From Liopterus haemorrhoidalis (Eukaryota; Arthropoda; Insecta; Coleoptera; Dytiscidae), in NCBI GenBank assembly GCA_963971575.1, contig OZ020625.1:21380474-21444473 (forward strand): DNA of 64,000 bases. The letters are read 5' to 3'. The position numbers and the translations under genes are program-made. Shown one piece after another: positions 40,483 through 52,870 of the stretch. The notes under the pieces were generated by a model. It worked only from the letters and a program-made list of their open reading frames with translations. It was not told where the DNA came from and did not search any database. The number at the start of each line of letters is the position of its first letter. The stretch's first letter is position 1.

Positions 40483-40636
40483 ATGTTCATGAAATTTATA
40501 TGTATTCTTTTGTCATGTATATGTAAAAATTTTTATATGTAATTTTCATTAATTATTTATTGTAACACCTTGACATATTCCATAATGTAATTTTCATTTC
40601 ACGGAAATAAATACATTATTATTATTATTATTATTT

Positions 40637-41720
40637 TAGGGTTTGTCAGGTCTTGACAAGCGTCCACTAATCTCAAACTTCAGCAACCTTTTGAGCCGCG
40701 TCATACTGGAGACTAGTGGAGCTAAATACACACGACTGCATCCCAAACCCTAGCGATATGCAGCCGCGGAAATTACGCCAGATCCAGTGCCCGCACAATG
40801 CGGAGCGACCCGAGCAGCACTGCTTTCTGCATCCTGCAGATCAAAGAGTTAGCAGAAGATCTACAGGCGGGAATGGACTCGATTTCCCTTCGATAGGAGG
40901 CTTTCATGCCACCCAAAACACCAACTATCAGGACTACAAGCTTAACTTTATACCCGGGATACAGCTTTCTAAGCTCGGACAAGAGGTCCATATACTTGGA
41001 CCTCTTTTCCTCCCCTCCTTGAGAGAGATATTCTTCTCAGCTGGACTTGAGAATTCGATCACAAACATCTGTTTGTCTCGATATCCAGGAGGGTTATGTC
41101 CGGCTTAGTGGCTGTCAGTAACCTCGAGGTGGGGAAGGAGTAATTCCAATAAATTCGGCACTTGGAATTTTCCACCACCGATTCTATGTCAGAAGGGACG
41201 TACGGTATAACCGGTATTTGGTCAATACCATAGGCATGTCTAAGATGATAGTAGAGCACGCGGAGAGCAGCATTATGTCGAAACACGTAGCTCGACGCTG
41301 CAAGAGATGGACAAGCAGACAGAATGTGCATTATCGTTTCAGAATGGTGGTGGCACAACCTACAGAGTGTGGACTCCGCTATTTGGAATATGTGGGCCCT
41401 GTATGCCAAAGTAGTTATAACACCATCCTGACACGCAAACACAAAACCTTCTGTTTCCGATCTCAAACCAGCAGACTTAAGAAACGAGAACGTGAGTTCG
41501 GTGGACAACTCTAGACTTTTAATATGTTTGAAGAACACAGAGTGCATACTTTTACTCATGTGTTCTTTTGTCAACATGTCTGTCTCGCCTCGTTTCACCG
41601 AACCGGTAACTCTGTTGTACTCCTCCCGTGAGAGTTGTACTCCAGCGTTTTCCCTGACGGGACTCAAGTCTTCCAGGTTAAATCTCGTTGCTGCTCTTCT
41701 TCTTTTTATTATTATTATTA
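40637..41720 (-). pseudogene. Dong-like RLE-LINE 3' portion (unit B, no gap)
   Basis: Between ATT runs at 40614-40636 and 41704-41720. Minus strand: TRFNLEDLSPVRENAGVQL, CRLCHHHSETIMHILSAC (CX2CX7HX4C), KPDITLLDIETNRCL (nuclease core), then in another frame YPGYKVKLVVLIVGVLGGM and SLRIVRALDLA. This supplies the part hidden by the N gap in unit A. 5'-truncated, with one frame change near 41060. Confidence 0.8.
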
Positions 41721-42949
41721 TACATGCACCAAAACGTGGCAACGTTGGATGTCACAAAGTACCCTGTGTAACACAGTACCCACACTTCCCTTACCCGTAA
41801 AGTGAACTAAACTTATGCGCGGGCGATAAAAATTGTATATTTTGAGAAATTTAACTATAAACAGTAAAGAGTTTTATGAAAACTTAATGAAAATGTTTTT
41901 CAATAATGCTATGAAATTTTTTTAAATAATACTTTCATTTTTTTAAACAAAAATTTCCATTTCAATGTTTTTAAAACGTCAATTAAATTAAAAAAAAAAA
42001 CGCTAAAAAGTCGCTAGCATTGGACAAAACCCCTACCGCCCACCAAAAAATTCCTACCGCCCACTAGTGGCCGGTAATAATGGATTACCCATTGCTAACC
42101 CAAATATCTATTTTAAATATTTAATAAACAAAATATCTCTAAAATAAACTGTTATTAAGAATGAGAAAATGAGTGGACAATAATGGTGGTTTGATCGAAC
42201 ATTTGTAATTTTTTTTTTTTTTTTCGTAAAATAATTTTTTTTTTCTAAATAGTCAAATAGTTTATTTTAGAGATATTTTGTTTCTTTTTTTATTGTTTTC
42301 AAAGCTTGCTACGTTCAACTTTGTAAAACTTATGTTGATTATTATTTTGTAAATAAATGGTCGCCATTTTGAAATGGTTAACATAAAAATAAGATTTTTT
42401 GGTGTCATTGTAAAGCTAATTTAATGTACTTTTTCGAAAAAAATATAAAATTATCGATTCCCTATGCTAGATCAAAAGTTGACATCATTTCCGGTGAAAC
42501 CGGAAGTGCCTCAGAATTCTTATAGTAACCTTTAGATCGGCCTTTTTGTCTAGTTTAACTTTTGTTCTGAAGATTTTTTGTATCTTTACAAATAAAGGAG
42601 ATTTTCGGGGTGCCCCATTTCAAACAAACACCCTGTATAATTGTCAGGTAAGTTGGGTAAATTACACAGGTCAACAAAGTCTTTTTTAATGACTATTTTC
42701 TGATTCTTTATATCGAAAAATAACTAAAACCTTCGTTTATTTTTGAAAAACTTTGCTTTTGTACATGTTACAACGATCAATATATATTTATTTATTTTTA
42801 TGACCATATAAGGAGAAGCGCGTTATATTAAGTAAGGGTGGGGACGAGCGGGTGGAAAGCAAGTGGCATTTCACTTACGTGGTTCATAGTCGGTATGCGC
42901 ATGCGCATTGCAGCAATACAACGCATTTTGTGTGGCGGCAGATCCAAAA
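41721..42949. repeat. Unit B copy of the 10099-11346 non-coding block
   Basis: Same CCTACCGCCCAC motifs, 26 bp inverted repeat (about 42120-42290) and M3 right half (to about 42640). NRF-1-like palindrome at 42896-42907. One small deletion near 42675 relative to unit A. Confidence 0.6.
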
Positions 42950-43649
42950 ATGGCGTCAAAAAGTTGTAAACACGAGGTAGACTCATCCTGCTATATTTGC
43001 GGCGAATTTATCAAAACAAAAGAATGGTTGGATTTCTGGTGGGAATGCATCCCATCAGAAATCCAACCATCTTAAAATCCCGTATCACTGGCCAGGTATA
43101 CTCATCATAATTTAAACTCTTAAGCACCATTTTCACACTTTCGTAATTTTCTTTGAGCATTACGGAATGAGCCAAAGGAAGAGTTGGAAATTTATTTCCA
43201 TTGTGAAGAAGGGCAGCTTTTAAACTTTTTGTTGAACTGTCTATGAAAAGGCCAGTCAGAAGGAATGCATGAGATTCCGACCGCCTTGCATAGGCGGTTA
43301 TACTAAATATCCTTGCTACCTTTATTTTTGTCAGTTACAGTTTTACACAGTTACTCAATACTCATGAAATGAAAACCTGAAAGCAGTTGTTCATGGTTTT
43401 CTCGGAAACAACAGAGCAGACAATTAAAAAGAGCTTATTGTAACTATGCTTGATAACTTTAAACTCATTGGTTGCAGAATATCCCTTAAAGTGCATATGT
43501 TACATGCGTACTTAGACCAATTTAAAGATAACATGGGAGCCAATTCGGAAGAACAAGGTGAACGTTTTCATCAAGACGTGATGGAATTTGAACCTCGTTA
43601 TCAGGGGCAATACAATGATAGTATGATGGGGGACTATATTTGGGTCTAA
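42950..43649 (+). pseudogene. Rearranged CYICGEF gene copy (unit B)
   Basis: Same three-part structure as 11347-12073: plus-strand start MASKSCKHEV, palindrome 43024-43070, minus-strand middle part to about 43320, plus-strand C-terminal part 43446-43649. About 27 bp at 43330-43345 differ from unit A. The shared inversion predates the duplication. Confidence 0.65.
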
Positions 43650-43966
43650 TACGAGAAAGTCCATACAATCACAGAAGAAATACGAAAAATAATCATTTCT
43701 AAACATTTTTATATATTCTGTTACAGTAGTTGTTGGTTTCGAATGGTTTTCTTGTAAATAAAACTGATTCAAATTCATAACAAAAGTTTGTATTATTTTT
43801 ACATACAATAAAGGTCTGATAAAAGGGGAATTTTCTTAAAATGTGTAATTTCATTCTGATAGCTACAAAAGCAAACTTTTTCGGGTAAAACTAATGTTTC
43901 TTTAATTAATAATGTGGAAAAAATAAAAATCAGATATGCAGAACCCAGACTCAAAATTCTTGTTAC

Positions 43967-45472
43967 CGAGGGTCAATAAAATATAATACCCTTTTCACAC
44001 TAGATCTTTAAGATCGGATGTTTAAGTGAATGGATCTTTAAACGCTAATGTGAAAGCGTACGGCTTCGTCTAAACACGACCGATGTTTAAGACAGAGATC
44101 TGCGTCTTAAACTTCGCCCGCATTGCCAACTTAATTCCCATTATAAAAAAATACTCCTTGAATTTGTGCTTCTCTTCTTTTATCTATGTTCAGCTGTTAT
44201 CATTTTATATATCGAGGTTATAAGAAGATTATTTGCGTTATTATTTAAATAAATATAATATATATATTATAGTTATTATTAGTTTATTAATTATTTTAGT
44301 TATTCAGTTATTAGTTTATTCATTATTTTAGTTATTCAGTTATTAGTTTATTAATTATTTTAGTTATTCGGTTATTAGTTTATTAATTATTTTAGTTATT
44401 TAAGTAATATTGCAAATAAACTTCTCCTAACCTCGATATACAAAATAATGACAGAATAAATTCAAACGATATGAAATTATGTTGGCAATACATACCGGAG
44501 ATTTCTTCTTCAAATTAAACATCAAGTGTGAAAGCAAACCGATATTAAACATCGATGAAGTTTAAGTTCAATCGTCTTAAAGATCTAGTGTGAAAAGGGT
44601 ATAAACAAGCCTTTCGCGACTGAGCGGCGGGGAAGGCAACAATGTGTGTTGTGGCCACGTAGAGAGGGAAAACCAGCCCAATCGGTTTCTTTGTTATGTT
44701 TACTAGCCCTTACGATGGATGTGAAGAGTGTGCCAGTCTCTGTTGCGCAAAGAATTATTATAAAATTTCTAGCCCGTGAAAACGTGAAACCAGCCGAAAT
44801 TCACCGCAGACTGCAGTCCCAGTTCGGGCAAGACACCCTTTCATGGCCACGGGCGAAAGTTTGGTGCAACGAGTTCAAGCAAGACCGTGAACGAGTTGAA
44901 AATCAAAATCATCCTTCCCGTTCTCGCATCATTGATGAAAACATTGCTCGTGTTTGTGAGTTAGTGGAACGGGATTGACAATTAGCAGTGCTTGAAATTT
45001 CGGAGGAACTTGGTGTCAGCTGTGGAAGTGTCCAATCAATCATCCGAAAGCACTTGGGCTTCAAAAAAATCTCAGCACGTTGGGTTCCAAAGCGGCTGAG
45101 TGATGATCCTTCACAACAACGCCAGGTCCCACTTTTCAGATCAAACGCAACATAAACTGGTGGATATGCACTGGAAAACGCTTGAACATCCACCTTATAG
45201 TCCAGACTTATGACTATGCGATAACCACATGTTTGGGCCCCTCAAAGAAGCACTTGGAGGCGAGCTATTGTAGAAACGTTCGTGCGCAACATGTTAGATA
45301 CTCGTCTAGTTTCATTCTACAAGAACAGTATAAAGAAACTGTCCAAACGTTGGGAAAAATGCACCCTAGAAGGAGGAGACTATATGGAAAAATAATTTGT
45401 AGAAATGTATAAATATTGCTTGTAAAATAAGTTGTTAAAATAAAAGACTCCTTTATATTTGATTGCCCCTCG
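43967..45472 (+). mobile_element. Mariner-like element with nested MITE (unit B)
   Basis: Counterpart of 12391-13919: inverted ends CGAGGGTCAAT and complement of CGAGGGGCAAT, nested TACCCTTTTCACAC MITE at 43987-44601 with TAA flanks. The deleted transposase is at 44714-45408, with the same stop after VERD. About 23 bp are lost near 44655 relative to unit A. Confidence 0.8.
44714..45408 (+). pseudogene. Mariner transposase, internally deleted (unit B)
   Basis: ATG at 44714 (MDVKSVPVSVAQRIIIKFLA), stop at 44976-44978, then KKISARWVPKRL, the internal deletion, and LEHPPYSPDL. Lesions shared with 13162-13855, with several replacements between them (S/R, R/P, D/H). Not functional. Confidence 0.8.
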
Positions 45473-45603
45473 TATCAATAATATTTTTAAAAACAAATGA
45501 ATCTTTAACATCATAATTATTGTTGGTGTCTGAAAAATTGTTTAAAATAGGTACTATAAATTTAGCTAATTTATATGATGGAGAATTTATATTGCTGACT
45601 ATA

Positions 45604-46888
45604 CCAGGTCTACAAGTATGAAATGCGGATTTTTTTCAAACTTGCCTCGCAAACAGAGTCTATAGTTCAAAGTTTCAACACATATGGCGTTTTGTTAAGT
45701 TATCATTAAGTGTCAAATGCGTATAGGTTATAATTTGAAAAGTGATCATATAGTTTTGTTTTACTGTGTTAAAAATGTCAAATTTTGTGCCAAATAAAGA
45801 GCATTCGCGGCCAATACTACTGTTTTGTTTTCATTTGAAAAAAACTGCTGCTGAATCATACCGACTGCTTCGAGAAGCTTATAGTGAATATGCTCCATCG
45901 CAAGATAAGTGTGAACGATGGTTTCGGCGTTTCAAAAGTGGTGACTTTGATCTTACAGACAAAGAACATGGAAAACCTCCAAAAAAATATGAAGATACAA
46001 AATTGGAAACATTGCTACAGGAAGACGATAGTCAATCACAAAAACAACTAGCAGAGCAGTTAGGCGTTAGTCAACAAGCTGTTTCCAATCGCCTACGAGA
46101 GATGGGTAAGATCCAGAAAGTCGGCAGATGGGTTCCACATGCATTGAATGAGAGGCAGATGGAAAAACACAAAAACATTTGTGTAATTTTGCTTGCACGG
46201 TACAAAAGAAAGTCTTTTTTGCATCGTATCATTACTGGCGATGAAAAATGGATTTATTTTGAAAATCCCAAACGCAAAAAATCATGGGTGAACCCAGGCT
46301 CACCATCCACATCAACTGCAAGACCGAATCGCTTTGAAAAAAAGACAATGCTCTGTACTTGGTGGACCCAAAAGGGTGTGGTCTATTATGAATTGTTAAA
46401 ACCTGGTGAACAGTTAATACCCAACGCTACCAACAACAACTGATCGAAATGAACCATTCGCTGCTCATAAAACGACCAGAATACGAAAGGAGACTGCATA
46501 AGGTAATCTTTCTTTACGATAACGTTCCATCAAATAAGGCAAAAGCAGTTTGCAACACATTGGAGGCCCTCAAGTGAGAAGTGCTACCCCATGCCGCTTA
46601 CTCACCAGACTTGGCCCCTTCAGATTACCACTTGTTCGCATCGATGGGTCACGCACTTACCGAGCAGCACTTTTGTTTATATGAAAATGTGAAAGAATGG
46701 CTAGATGAATGGTTTGCGGGGAAAGGGGAAGAGTTCTACTGGCGAGGTATTCACAAATTGCCTGAAAGATGGGAAAAATGTATATCTTCTAATGGAGCAT
46801 ACTTTGAATAAATAAACTTTTACTGTGCTTTTGAATTTAATGTGTTTTATTTTTTAAAAAAATTCGCATTTCATACTTGTAGACCTGG
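45604..46888 (+). mobile_element. Mos1-like mariner, copy B1, with broken transposase
   Basis: Same length (1285 bp) as 14051-15335, TA flanks. Transposase pieces 45775-46443 and 46581-46811 have the same frameshift (near 46405) and the same TGA for Trp (46574-46576). B-specific changes are few (G to S in REAYSEY, G to E in NRFEKK). Confidence 0.92.
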
Positions 46889-47237
46889 TAGGTCTAACAG
46901 GAAAATTATTTTAATCAACCCTTTCCACTCCAAGCCTTTTTTCTTTTTATTCCACCAGCTCCACGCCAAAACTGCGTTTTTTTAACTTTTAGTTTTTTTT
47001 TTTTTATTTTGTAAATAAAATTGATTTTTTTCTTATCTGATAACCTGTATTTTACGAGTTATTACATGATACTACATTATAATTCTTAATTCTAATCTTT
47101 ATAATTCCTTCTGGTATGGTATTTTTCAAAACAAATCCCGGGGTGAAGCGAAGGTTTTGCCTCACATGTTTTGCAAAAATAGCATGTTTCTTTTCTACCA
47201 CATTTTATTTATTAAAAAAGAAGAAAAAAAAGAAGTA

Positions 47238-48547
47238 CAAGGTGTCTCAAAAGAAATTTTATATTTAGTGGATCGATTAAAAGAAAAGTAAGCCGTATAT
47301 AGAAAAAATGTTTATTAATTGTTAAAATACACTTTTTGGGGATTTATTTCTTAAAAATAATATCGTCTAAATGTAGACCCTCGCGTTCTCGGCACTCATT
47401 TAATCGAACAGTAAAATTACCTATGACGTCTCGGCAGGTGGACTCAGGGATGGCTGCCATTTCGTGACGGATATTTTCTTTCAAATGCGCCAGTGAAGTC
47501 GGTTTATTGGCGTAAACTTTAGATTTAAGATAACCCCATAGGAAAAAGTCCATAGGGGTTAAATCTGGACTGCGTGGAGGCCAATTTATGTCACCTCTCC
47601 GGGAGATCAATTTGCCTGAGAAAATTTCACGAACACGTGGCAGAGACATATTGGACGTGTGTGAAGTTGCTCCGTCCTGTTGGAACCATGTTCTTTGGTT
47701 ATAGCTAGGAAAGTTTTGCAGTTCAGGTACCAAGAAGTTGTCTAACATCTCCACATAACGCTCTGAATTCACTGTAACTGCACGCCCCCTTTCGTCTTCA
47801 AAAAAGTAAGGGCCGATAATTCCTCGCGCCGACATCGCAGCCCATACGGTCACTTTAGGCGAATGTAGGGGTTTCTGATGTTTGCGTTTCGAATTCGTTG
47901 CACTCCAGTAGCGGCAGTTCTGCTTATTTACGTGGCCATTAAGATGAAAATGAGCTTCATCCGAGAACAAAATGTTGGTAAACGTTGAAAATCGCTCAAT
48001 CACCTGATTTACGAAATTAAGCCTCTGACTGGCATCTTGGGGCTTTAATTCTTGCACCAATTGAATTTTGTAGGGGTGCAGCTTTAGGTATTTGTGCATA
48101 ATGCGATGTAATGATGATCTATGCACAATTAAAGCACTTGCGTGCTTCCGAATTGAAAGGTTCGGGTCGTCACGAACAGACTGATAAACATTCTCCACGT
48201 TTTCTACCGTTCTTGATGACCTAGGTCGCCCGGATTTTGATTTATTCAGAGTTGTACCAGCCTCTTCAAACTTTTTAACCCAATGTCGAATGAGAGGAAT
48301 GCTTGGCGCATCATTTAAGTGGCGAAAACCTCGAATACTGCAGAATTTTCTACGCGCTACAGTCGCCGAATCACAGTTTTTGTAAAACTCTCGCACGCAT
48401 AACGCGCGGTCTGCTCCCGAGAAACGCTCCATAGCGACTGAATTCCCAAGAGCCAGGCTACCGATTGACATAACCCCTGCGCCCCTCGGATACGTTGCGT
48501 TCACGCAGTAAGCTAAATAAATATAAAATTTCTTTTGATACACCTTT
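47238..48547 (-). mobile_element. DD41D mariner, copy with open transposase (unit B)
   Basis: 1310 bp, TA at 47236-47237 and 48548-48549. One inverted end has a G to T change (TTTTGATACACC). Counterpart of 15684-17001. Confidence 0.93.
47344..48471 (-). CDS. DD41D (rosa-type) mariner transposase, intact ORF (unit B)
   Basis: 375 aa from ATG at 48471. Catalytic aspartates in NILFSDEAHFHLNG, WFQQDGATSHT and SPDLTPMDFF are intact, 41 residues between the last two. It lacks the 3-residue insertion of the unit A copy, matching 1051-2105 (EMLDNF), so the insertion is the derived state in A. Replacements against A include N/Y, R/H and Y/C. Could be functional. Confidence 0.9.
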   Translation of the reverse strand: MSIGSLALGNSVAMERFSGADRALCVREFYKNCDSATVARRKFCSIRGFRHLNDAPSIPLIRHWVKKFEEAGTTLNKSKSGRPRSSRTVENVENVYQSVRDDPNLSIRKHASALIVHRSSLHRIMHKYLKLHPYKIQLVQELKPQDASQRLNFVNQVIERFSTFTNILFSDEAHFHLNGHVNKQNCRYWSATNSKRKHQKPLHSPKVTVWAAMSARGIIGPYFFEDERGRAVTVNSERYVEMLDNFLVPELQNFPSYNQRTWFQQDGATSHTSNMSLPRVREIFSGKLISRRGDINWPPRSPDLTPMDFFLWGYLKSKVYANKPTSLAHLKENIRHEMAAIPESTCRDVIGNFTVRLNECREREGLHLDDIIFKK

Positions 48548-48638
48548 TATTACACTATGTCGAGTGTCACTCGACATTGGAGCTGGTGGAACAAAATCAA
48601 TGTTGAGTGACACTCGACATTGGAGTGGAAAGGGTTAA

Positions 48639-49148
48639 ACCATACATTATGGGAATAGTAGAATTGTTTGTTACTAATGAATTATATGTTTTTTTGTCTA
48701 TAGTGTTTTGGTTAAATAATTTTTTTATGATTTTATTATTTTTGTTTTGCGTTTTTGTAGTTACATCAGTGTTTATGGGAATATAGGTAGTATTTCTTGT
48801 CTTCAAGTAATTTAACCATTTTTTCTTTGTAATCTTCGATATTAATTATAACTGTTACATTAGTTTTGTCTGATTTAGTGACTAAAATTTCTTTGTTATT
48901 TTTTAAAAATAATTTAGTTTCATTATATGAGTGTAACATATCTTTGTCAAAGGTATTAAAATTTTGAGGTTTATTGATAAAATTAGTTATAATATTAAAA
49001 ATAAAATAGACAGTAATAGAAGTAATAATTCAATAGTAGAACATGCTAATAATTTAAAACATGAATTTGATTTTCAAAATGCTAAAATTCTAAACAACGA
49101 AAAAATTTTAACAAAACGACTGCTTCTAGAAATGATTTATATAAAAAA
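48639..49148. pseudogene. Opposed Penelope-like fragments (unit B)
   Basis: Minus-strand RT piece (48639-48965) and plus-strand GIY-YIG tail (48966-49148) as in 17094-17610. The tail is cut at 49148 by a family X insertion that is absent in unit A; the remaining bases follow after 50078. Confidence 0.65.
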
Positions 49149-49985
49149 TTTATGTGAAGTGTGAATATTCATACATTTCAGGGTTTCGCAGGTATATAAT
49201 AAGTGAAGGCGGTATGCTGAGTGTGTAGGACAAATTTTACTTTGTAGTAATCACGGCAAAATGAACGATATTTTTAAAATAATTTATCGTCTGTTAATCA
49301 TATAATAAGACTGGTTATTAAATTTACGCTCATAAAAATTAAGTACAACATTTGTCAAAATATAACTAGAATTTTGACAAAATAATTTCAACATAATAAA
49401 AATGCAAAAAAAAAACTGAAAAAATAAAATTCACTCCGTACTCGAACTCGAAACCCTTCGTCTTCCAGCCAGTTTAAGAGCGCTCTAACGCATGTAGCCA
49501 TCGAACGCTATGCATGTGAGTGTCTTACATTGATATAACTTTTGTACTTTGTGAACCAAAAACCACAAAAAATGCGTTATTTTCCAAAAACATAATCTGA
49601 TCAAAAATTCCTGTTGTACTATTTCGGTTCACACCAATATACATTACTTAGAATTTTTTTAGATTTTTAGTTTACACCGTCTGGGCTACAGGTGTGGGAC
49701 AAAATTTTTTTTTCACATTTTTGGCAAAAGTCGCTTCAAAATAATTTATTTTGCAAAAATAAAAATTTGATCGTTAATCCACGTACTAAGAGCTTTCATT
49801 TGATACCCTACTCAGAATTTAAAAAAAATATTTTTGTTTTCGATGAGCACATATTTGTTTATATTTTTAGGGGGGTATGTTTTTTAGATGTTTTAGTATT
49901 TTTCCTATGTGCGGGTCAAAGAGTTGTATAAGCATGCCAAATTTCAACTCTCTAGGTTTAGCCGTTTGGCTACAATTTTTACCGA

Positions 49986-50031
<46 letters not shown>

Positions 50032-50078
50032 GACAAAATGACGGTATAAGGGTTTTTTGGTCATACCTACAAAACCCT
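49149..50078 (+). mobile_element. Family X repeat, copy X4 (unit B only)
   Basis: Inserted in an A-run: unit A has TATAAAAAAAAGATA at 17598, unit B has six A on each side of the element. Starts TTTATGTGAAGTGTGAA, ends CATACCTACAAAACCCT. Includes an AGAC tetranucleotide run (49985-50032) and a tRNA-like segment of yet another sequence (49430-49505, minus). 930 bp. The youngest X insertion along with X5. Confidence 0.9.
49430..49505 (-). repeat. tRNA-like segment inside family X4
   Basis: Minus strand: ATGGCTACATGCGTTAGAGC, then an anticodon-arm-like region and GTTTCGAGTTCGAGTAC, close to a B box. Sequence differs from X1/X2, X3 and X5. Folding was not verified. Confidence 0.5.
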
Positions 50079-50140
50079 AAAAAAGATAAAAACAACATAA
50101 ATACGAAAACTGACAGAAAATTTAAGTGAAATATATTGTA

Positions 50141-50539
50141 AAGTCTGTTCCAAACGATTTCCAAAAGATTTTGCAATCTAGTTACTTTCATCGTTTAAAT
50201 CATGCTTTTCGGCCGTTTTGTTTAAGCTTTGTAAATCATACTTGCAACAAATATTTTTTGGTTAAGGTTAATATCATTTTAAAATGTCATTTTCTTTATA
50301 TTTTGATTTTTTGTGTCATTCTTAATACAAATATCCCATTTATTTATGTTTTTGTCATTAAAATATGTAAGAAAATTAATTTAAGTTTGACATATGTCAT
50401 TTCCATGGTTCATTGTTGGAATTTTAAATTTTGACATTCCAACGTGAAAAATGAAATAACCCAAGCAAGGTCCCTTTTCGTGACAACTTAAAAGAACGAA
50501 ATTCCCATTTAGTTCCGCCTAACCGTTTGAAACAGACTG
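50141..50539. mobile_element. M2 MITE (unit B), left end altered
   Basis: Counterpart of 17662-18069. The left end reads AAGTCTGTTCCAAACGATTT and then TCCAAAAGATTTTGC, so the GGCGGAACTAG part of the inverted end is lost. Right end intact. Probably no longer mobilisable. Confidence 0.8.
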
Positions 50540-50813
50540 TAATTTAATAAAAAACAATTAATAACTCCATCTATTGATCTTGTAACTGACTTCATTTGCA
50601 AATTCATTATGTCTTTAAAAAATATTTAATATTCATTTAGTCGACATGCACACTTAATCGTCCAAACAAGTAGGAAGATTTTAAAAAAATGTCCGTTTAA
50701 TTGAAATATATTCAATGTGTATTTTAACTATTTATCTATTTATTTTTTTAACATTTTATCAACAATTTTTATATACCTTTTATATTTGCAAGTAAGTTTA
50801 TTTTATATATATA

Positions 50814-50955
50814 CAGGGTGTTTGTTTGAAACGGGGCACCCCGAAAATCTCCTTTATTTGTAAAGATTAGAAATTAGTAGATTAGAAATTAGCTTTGTAA
50901 AGCTAATTTAATGTACTTTTAGGAAAAAAATATAAAATTATCGATTCCCTATGCT
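50814..50955. mobile_element. M3 MITE (unit B), truncated at TA run
   Basis: Left half as at 18344; from CCTATGCTA it runs directly into a TA repeat (50956-50980), losing about 165 bp. The break coincides with the TA run, suggesting slippage or recombination there. Confidence 0.8.
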
Positions 50956-51043
50956 ATATATATATATATATATATATATCTAAAAGCCTTCTACCATAGT
51001 ATGGTGTAGGCTGTATTTCTTTGTTTTCTCCTTCTTTTCTATA

Positions 51044-51337
51044 TTATGGCAGTACGGGTTCATGTACGAATTTTGCCCAGTCTTTTTTGTTTCTTGTCAT
51101 TCTTTTAGCTTCTATAATCGTTTTTCCTCTTTTCTCTATTATCCCTTTTACTGTTCTGTCCCATGTATTTCTTGGTCTTCCTATTCTTTGCTTTCTGTAC
51201 GTTCTGGTCTCCCAGATCTGCTTCACGTGTCTTGTGTCTTGCAGTCTTTGTATGTGTCCCCACCAGGCCAGTTGTCTGTTTTCTATGAATTGTTCAATCG
51301 GTTCGATATCGAGTTCTTTTCTTATATCTGTACCAAA
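51044..51337 (-). pseudogene. LINE ORF2 C-terminal fragment (unit B)
   Basis: Same as 18732-19025, with the consensus-like GRPRNTW (unit A has ERPRNTW). Only the last ~95 residues; inactive. Confidence 0.75.
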
Positions 51338-51681
51338 AAATTAATACTTAACCAAACTATTTAATACGGTCAAAAAAATTTATTTATACAATTTGTAGAA
51401 TTAGGTTTTAATTAGGCCTTAAATTATATAATAGTATAGTTACATTAATGAGACGTGCAGCGTTCAGCTAATTGATATTTATGCAAAATCTCGTAAAATA
51501 TATTAGTCGTAAAATCTGCTACTGATTATATTTGTATATCTTACAGCAATGTCATGCTCATTAACTACAATGAGAGTTAAAGCATAAATAGTTTAAAATT
51601 GTTTAAAGATATATAATTGATATTAAAATATCAGTACACTCACAATTTATTTCTGAGAGGTTTCAGATCTAGAAAGTGGTC

Positions 51682-51931
51682 ATGTATATATTAACGATTT
51701 TGATTTTTTCTTCGAGTATATATTTTCAGGGACTCTCCTTGGAACTTATCCCTGGAGAGGAATCACAAACCATATTATCAGCTGTCAGAAAATATATATG
51801 GAGAGAAATAAATAAAAATAGTAATTTAAAAAACGGTGAGACCCATTCGAAAAGACTAAAAGGCTATTATAGTGAAACGGATGATGATATAACTTTACAG
51901 CACGATTTACAGGTGTTTAAAAAACAAATAG
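51682..51931 (+). CDS. Secreted-protein gene, exon 1 (unit B)
   Basis: ATG at 51682; signal peptide MYILTILIFSSSIYFQGLS and following 40 residues are identical to unit A up to GYYSE. After DDDI the sequence is unrelated: TLQHDLQVFKKQI replaces about 44 residues of the A copy including the His-rich run. Donor at 51932 (ATAG|GTAAAT), phase 1, as in A. Spliced to 58392-58708 it gives 188 aa with Glu at the junction. Upstream and downstream non-coding DNA is nearly identical to unit A. Confidence 0.6.
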
Positions 51932-52138
51932 GTAAATATTCGACACAATTCTTTTTGACGATTTTTTATGTATTCTTACATAAAAAATCGTTACAAACGG
52001 TTAAATTACGTAAAAAACGGCCACATAGTATACATAAAATAGCACCGTTCTCATACAAAAAATTGATGTGAAGTGAGTGTTCTAAACGACGATAAAGTAT
52101 ACAGATATAAAGCAAAGAGAGCAATGGGTAATTATAAC

Positions 52139-52862
52139 TAGAGATGGGAATTTCGACTCAGTTTGCGGAACCGGATCAGTGGAGGTCGTTCAGTTTGTTG
52201 AGCCGGTTCATTGATCCGGCTCAGTGATCCGGTTAAGTAAACGTGTTTCCGAGACACAGGTCGGTCGTTAGTTCGTAGGTAGAACGTCGCTTAGAGCCGG
52301 CTCTTGCTTAGAGCCGGTTCTTGCAATATATGAACTGTAAACATGATCCCGAGACACAGGTCAGTCAGTTGTCGGTCGTTCGGTCGTAGGTAGAACGTCG
52401 CTTAGCCCCGGTTCTTATCTAACATTTTTGAAACAAACAATTTACTTTATGTAGCTACTGTATTTTAAACCAGATGTGTTAAGTTTATCGCAATGTTTAT
52501 TGCCCTTATAAATCGGACATCTGGGATTTGGGCAATATTTTTAATATTTTTATATAGTATGGTTGTAAGAAAATACAGACTAAGCCTATTAGTTTCAAAT
52601 AAACTGCCCTACAAATTGATGACAAAATACACTTTATGATAATACATTACAAGCCGGGTTCTCGCGAAGTTCATCATGACATCGATCCAAATCCGGATCA
52701 CTCCGGTCACTGCTCACATCGCCCGACCAATCGTATCCTTGAAACTTGAAACTATACAGTGAGCCGTGGGCCGGCTCATTTCAATTTGGTGAACCGTGTC
52801 ACTTCGGTCAGTGTACTGAGCCGGCTTAGTGAGCCGGTTCGTTCATGAACGACCCATCTCTA
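52139..52862. mobile_element. hAT-type MITE with TAGAGATGGG ends (unit B)
   Basis: 724 bp, 8 bp duplication ATTATAAC (52131-52138, 52863-52870). One tandem unit shorter than 21108-21921. Preceded by the empty target of the A-specific hAT at 52066-52073 and the possible cassette exon at 52074-52127. Confidence 0.93.
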
Positions 52863-52870
52863 ATTATAAC

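Larger units (their letters stand above)
8945..40636 (+). repeat. Segmental duplication unit A (pairs with 40637-64000)
   Basis: From the LINE 3'UTR at 8945 the sequence is collinear with 40637 onward, at an offset of about 31.55-32.3 kb that changes with indels. Shared landmarks include 11870/43446, 14222/45775, 16926/48471, 19370/51682, 26652/58392, 28487/60117 and 31875/62993. Similarity can be followed to about 33300, where unit B leaves the window. Inactivating mutations in TEs are shared, so the TEs predate the duplication. A-specific insertions are at 19855-21034, 26047-26344, about 30716-31285 and 32628-33033. Confidence 0.85.
46919..48634. mobile_element. piggyBac-like element (unit B)
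   Basis: CCCTTTCCACTCC at 46919 and its complement to 48634, TTAA at 48635-48638. It encloses the DD41D mariner and the two palindromes (48556 onward), one of them mutated. Counterpart of 15366-17089. Confidence 0.6.

Noticed and set aside
52057..52080. AAAAAATTGATGTGAAGTG downstream of exon 1 as a family X insertion
   Set aside because: Only about 18 bp match the X start and nothing of the element follows; could be a remnant or chance.
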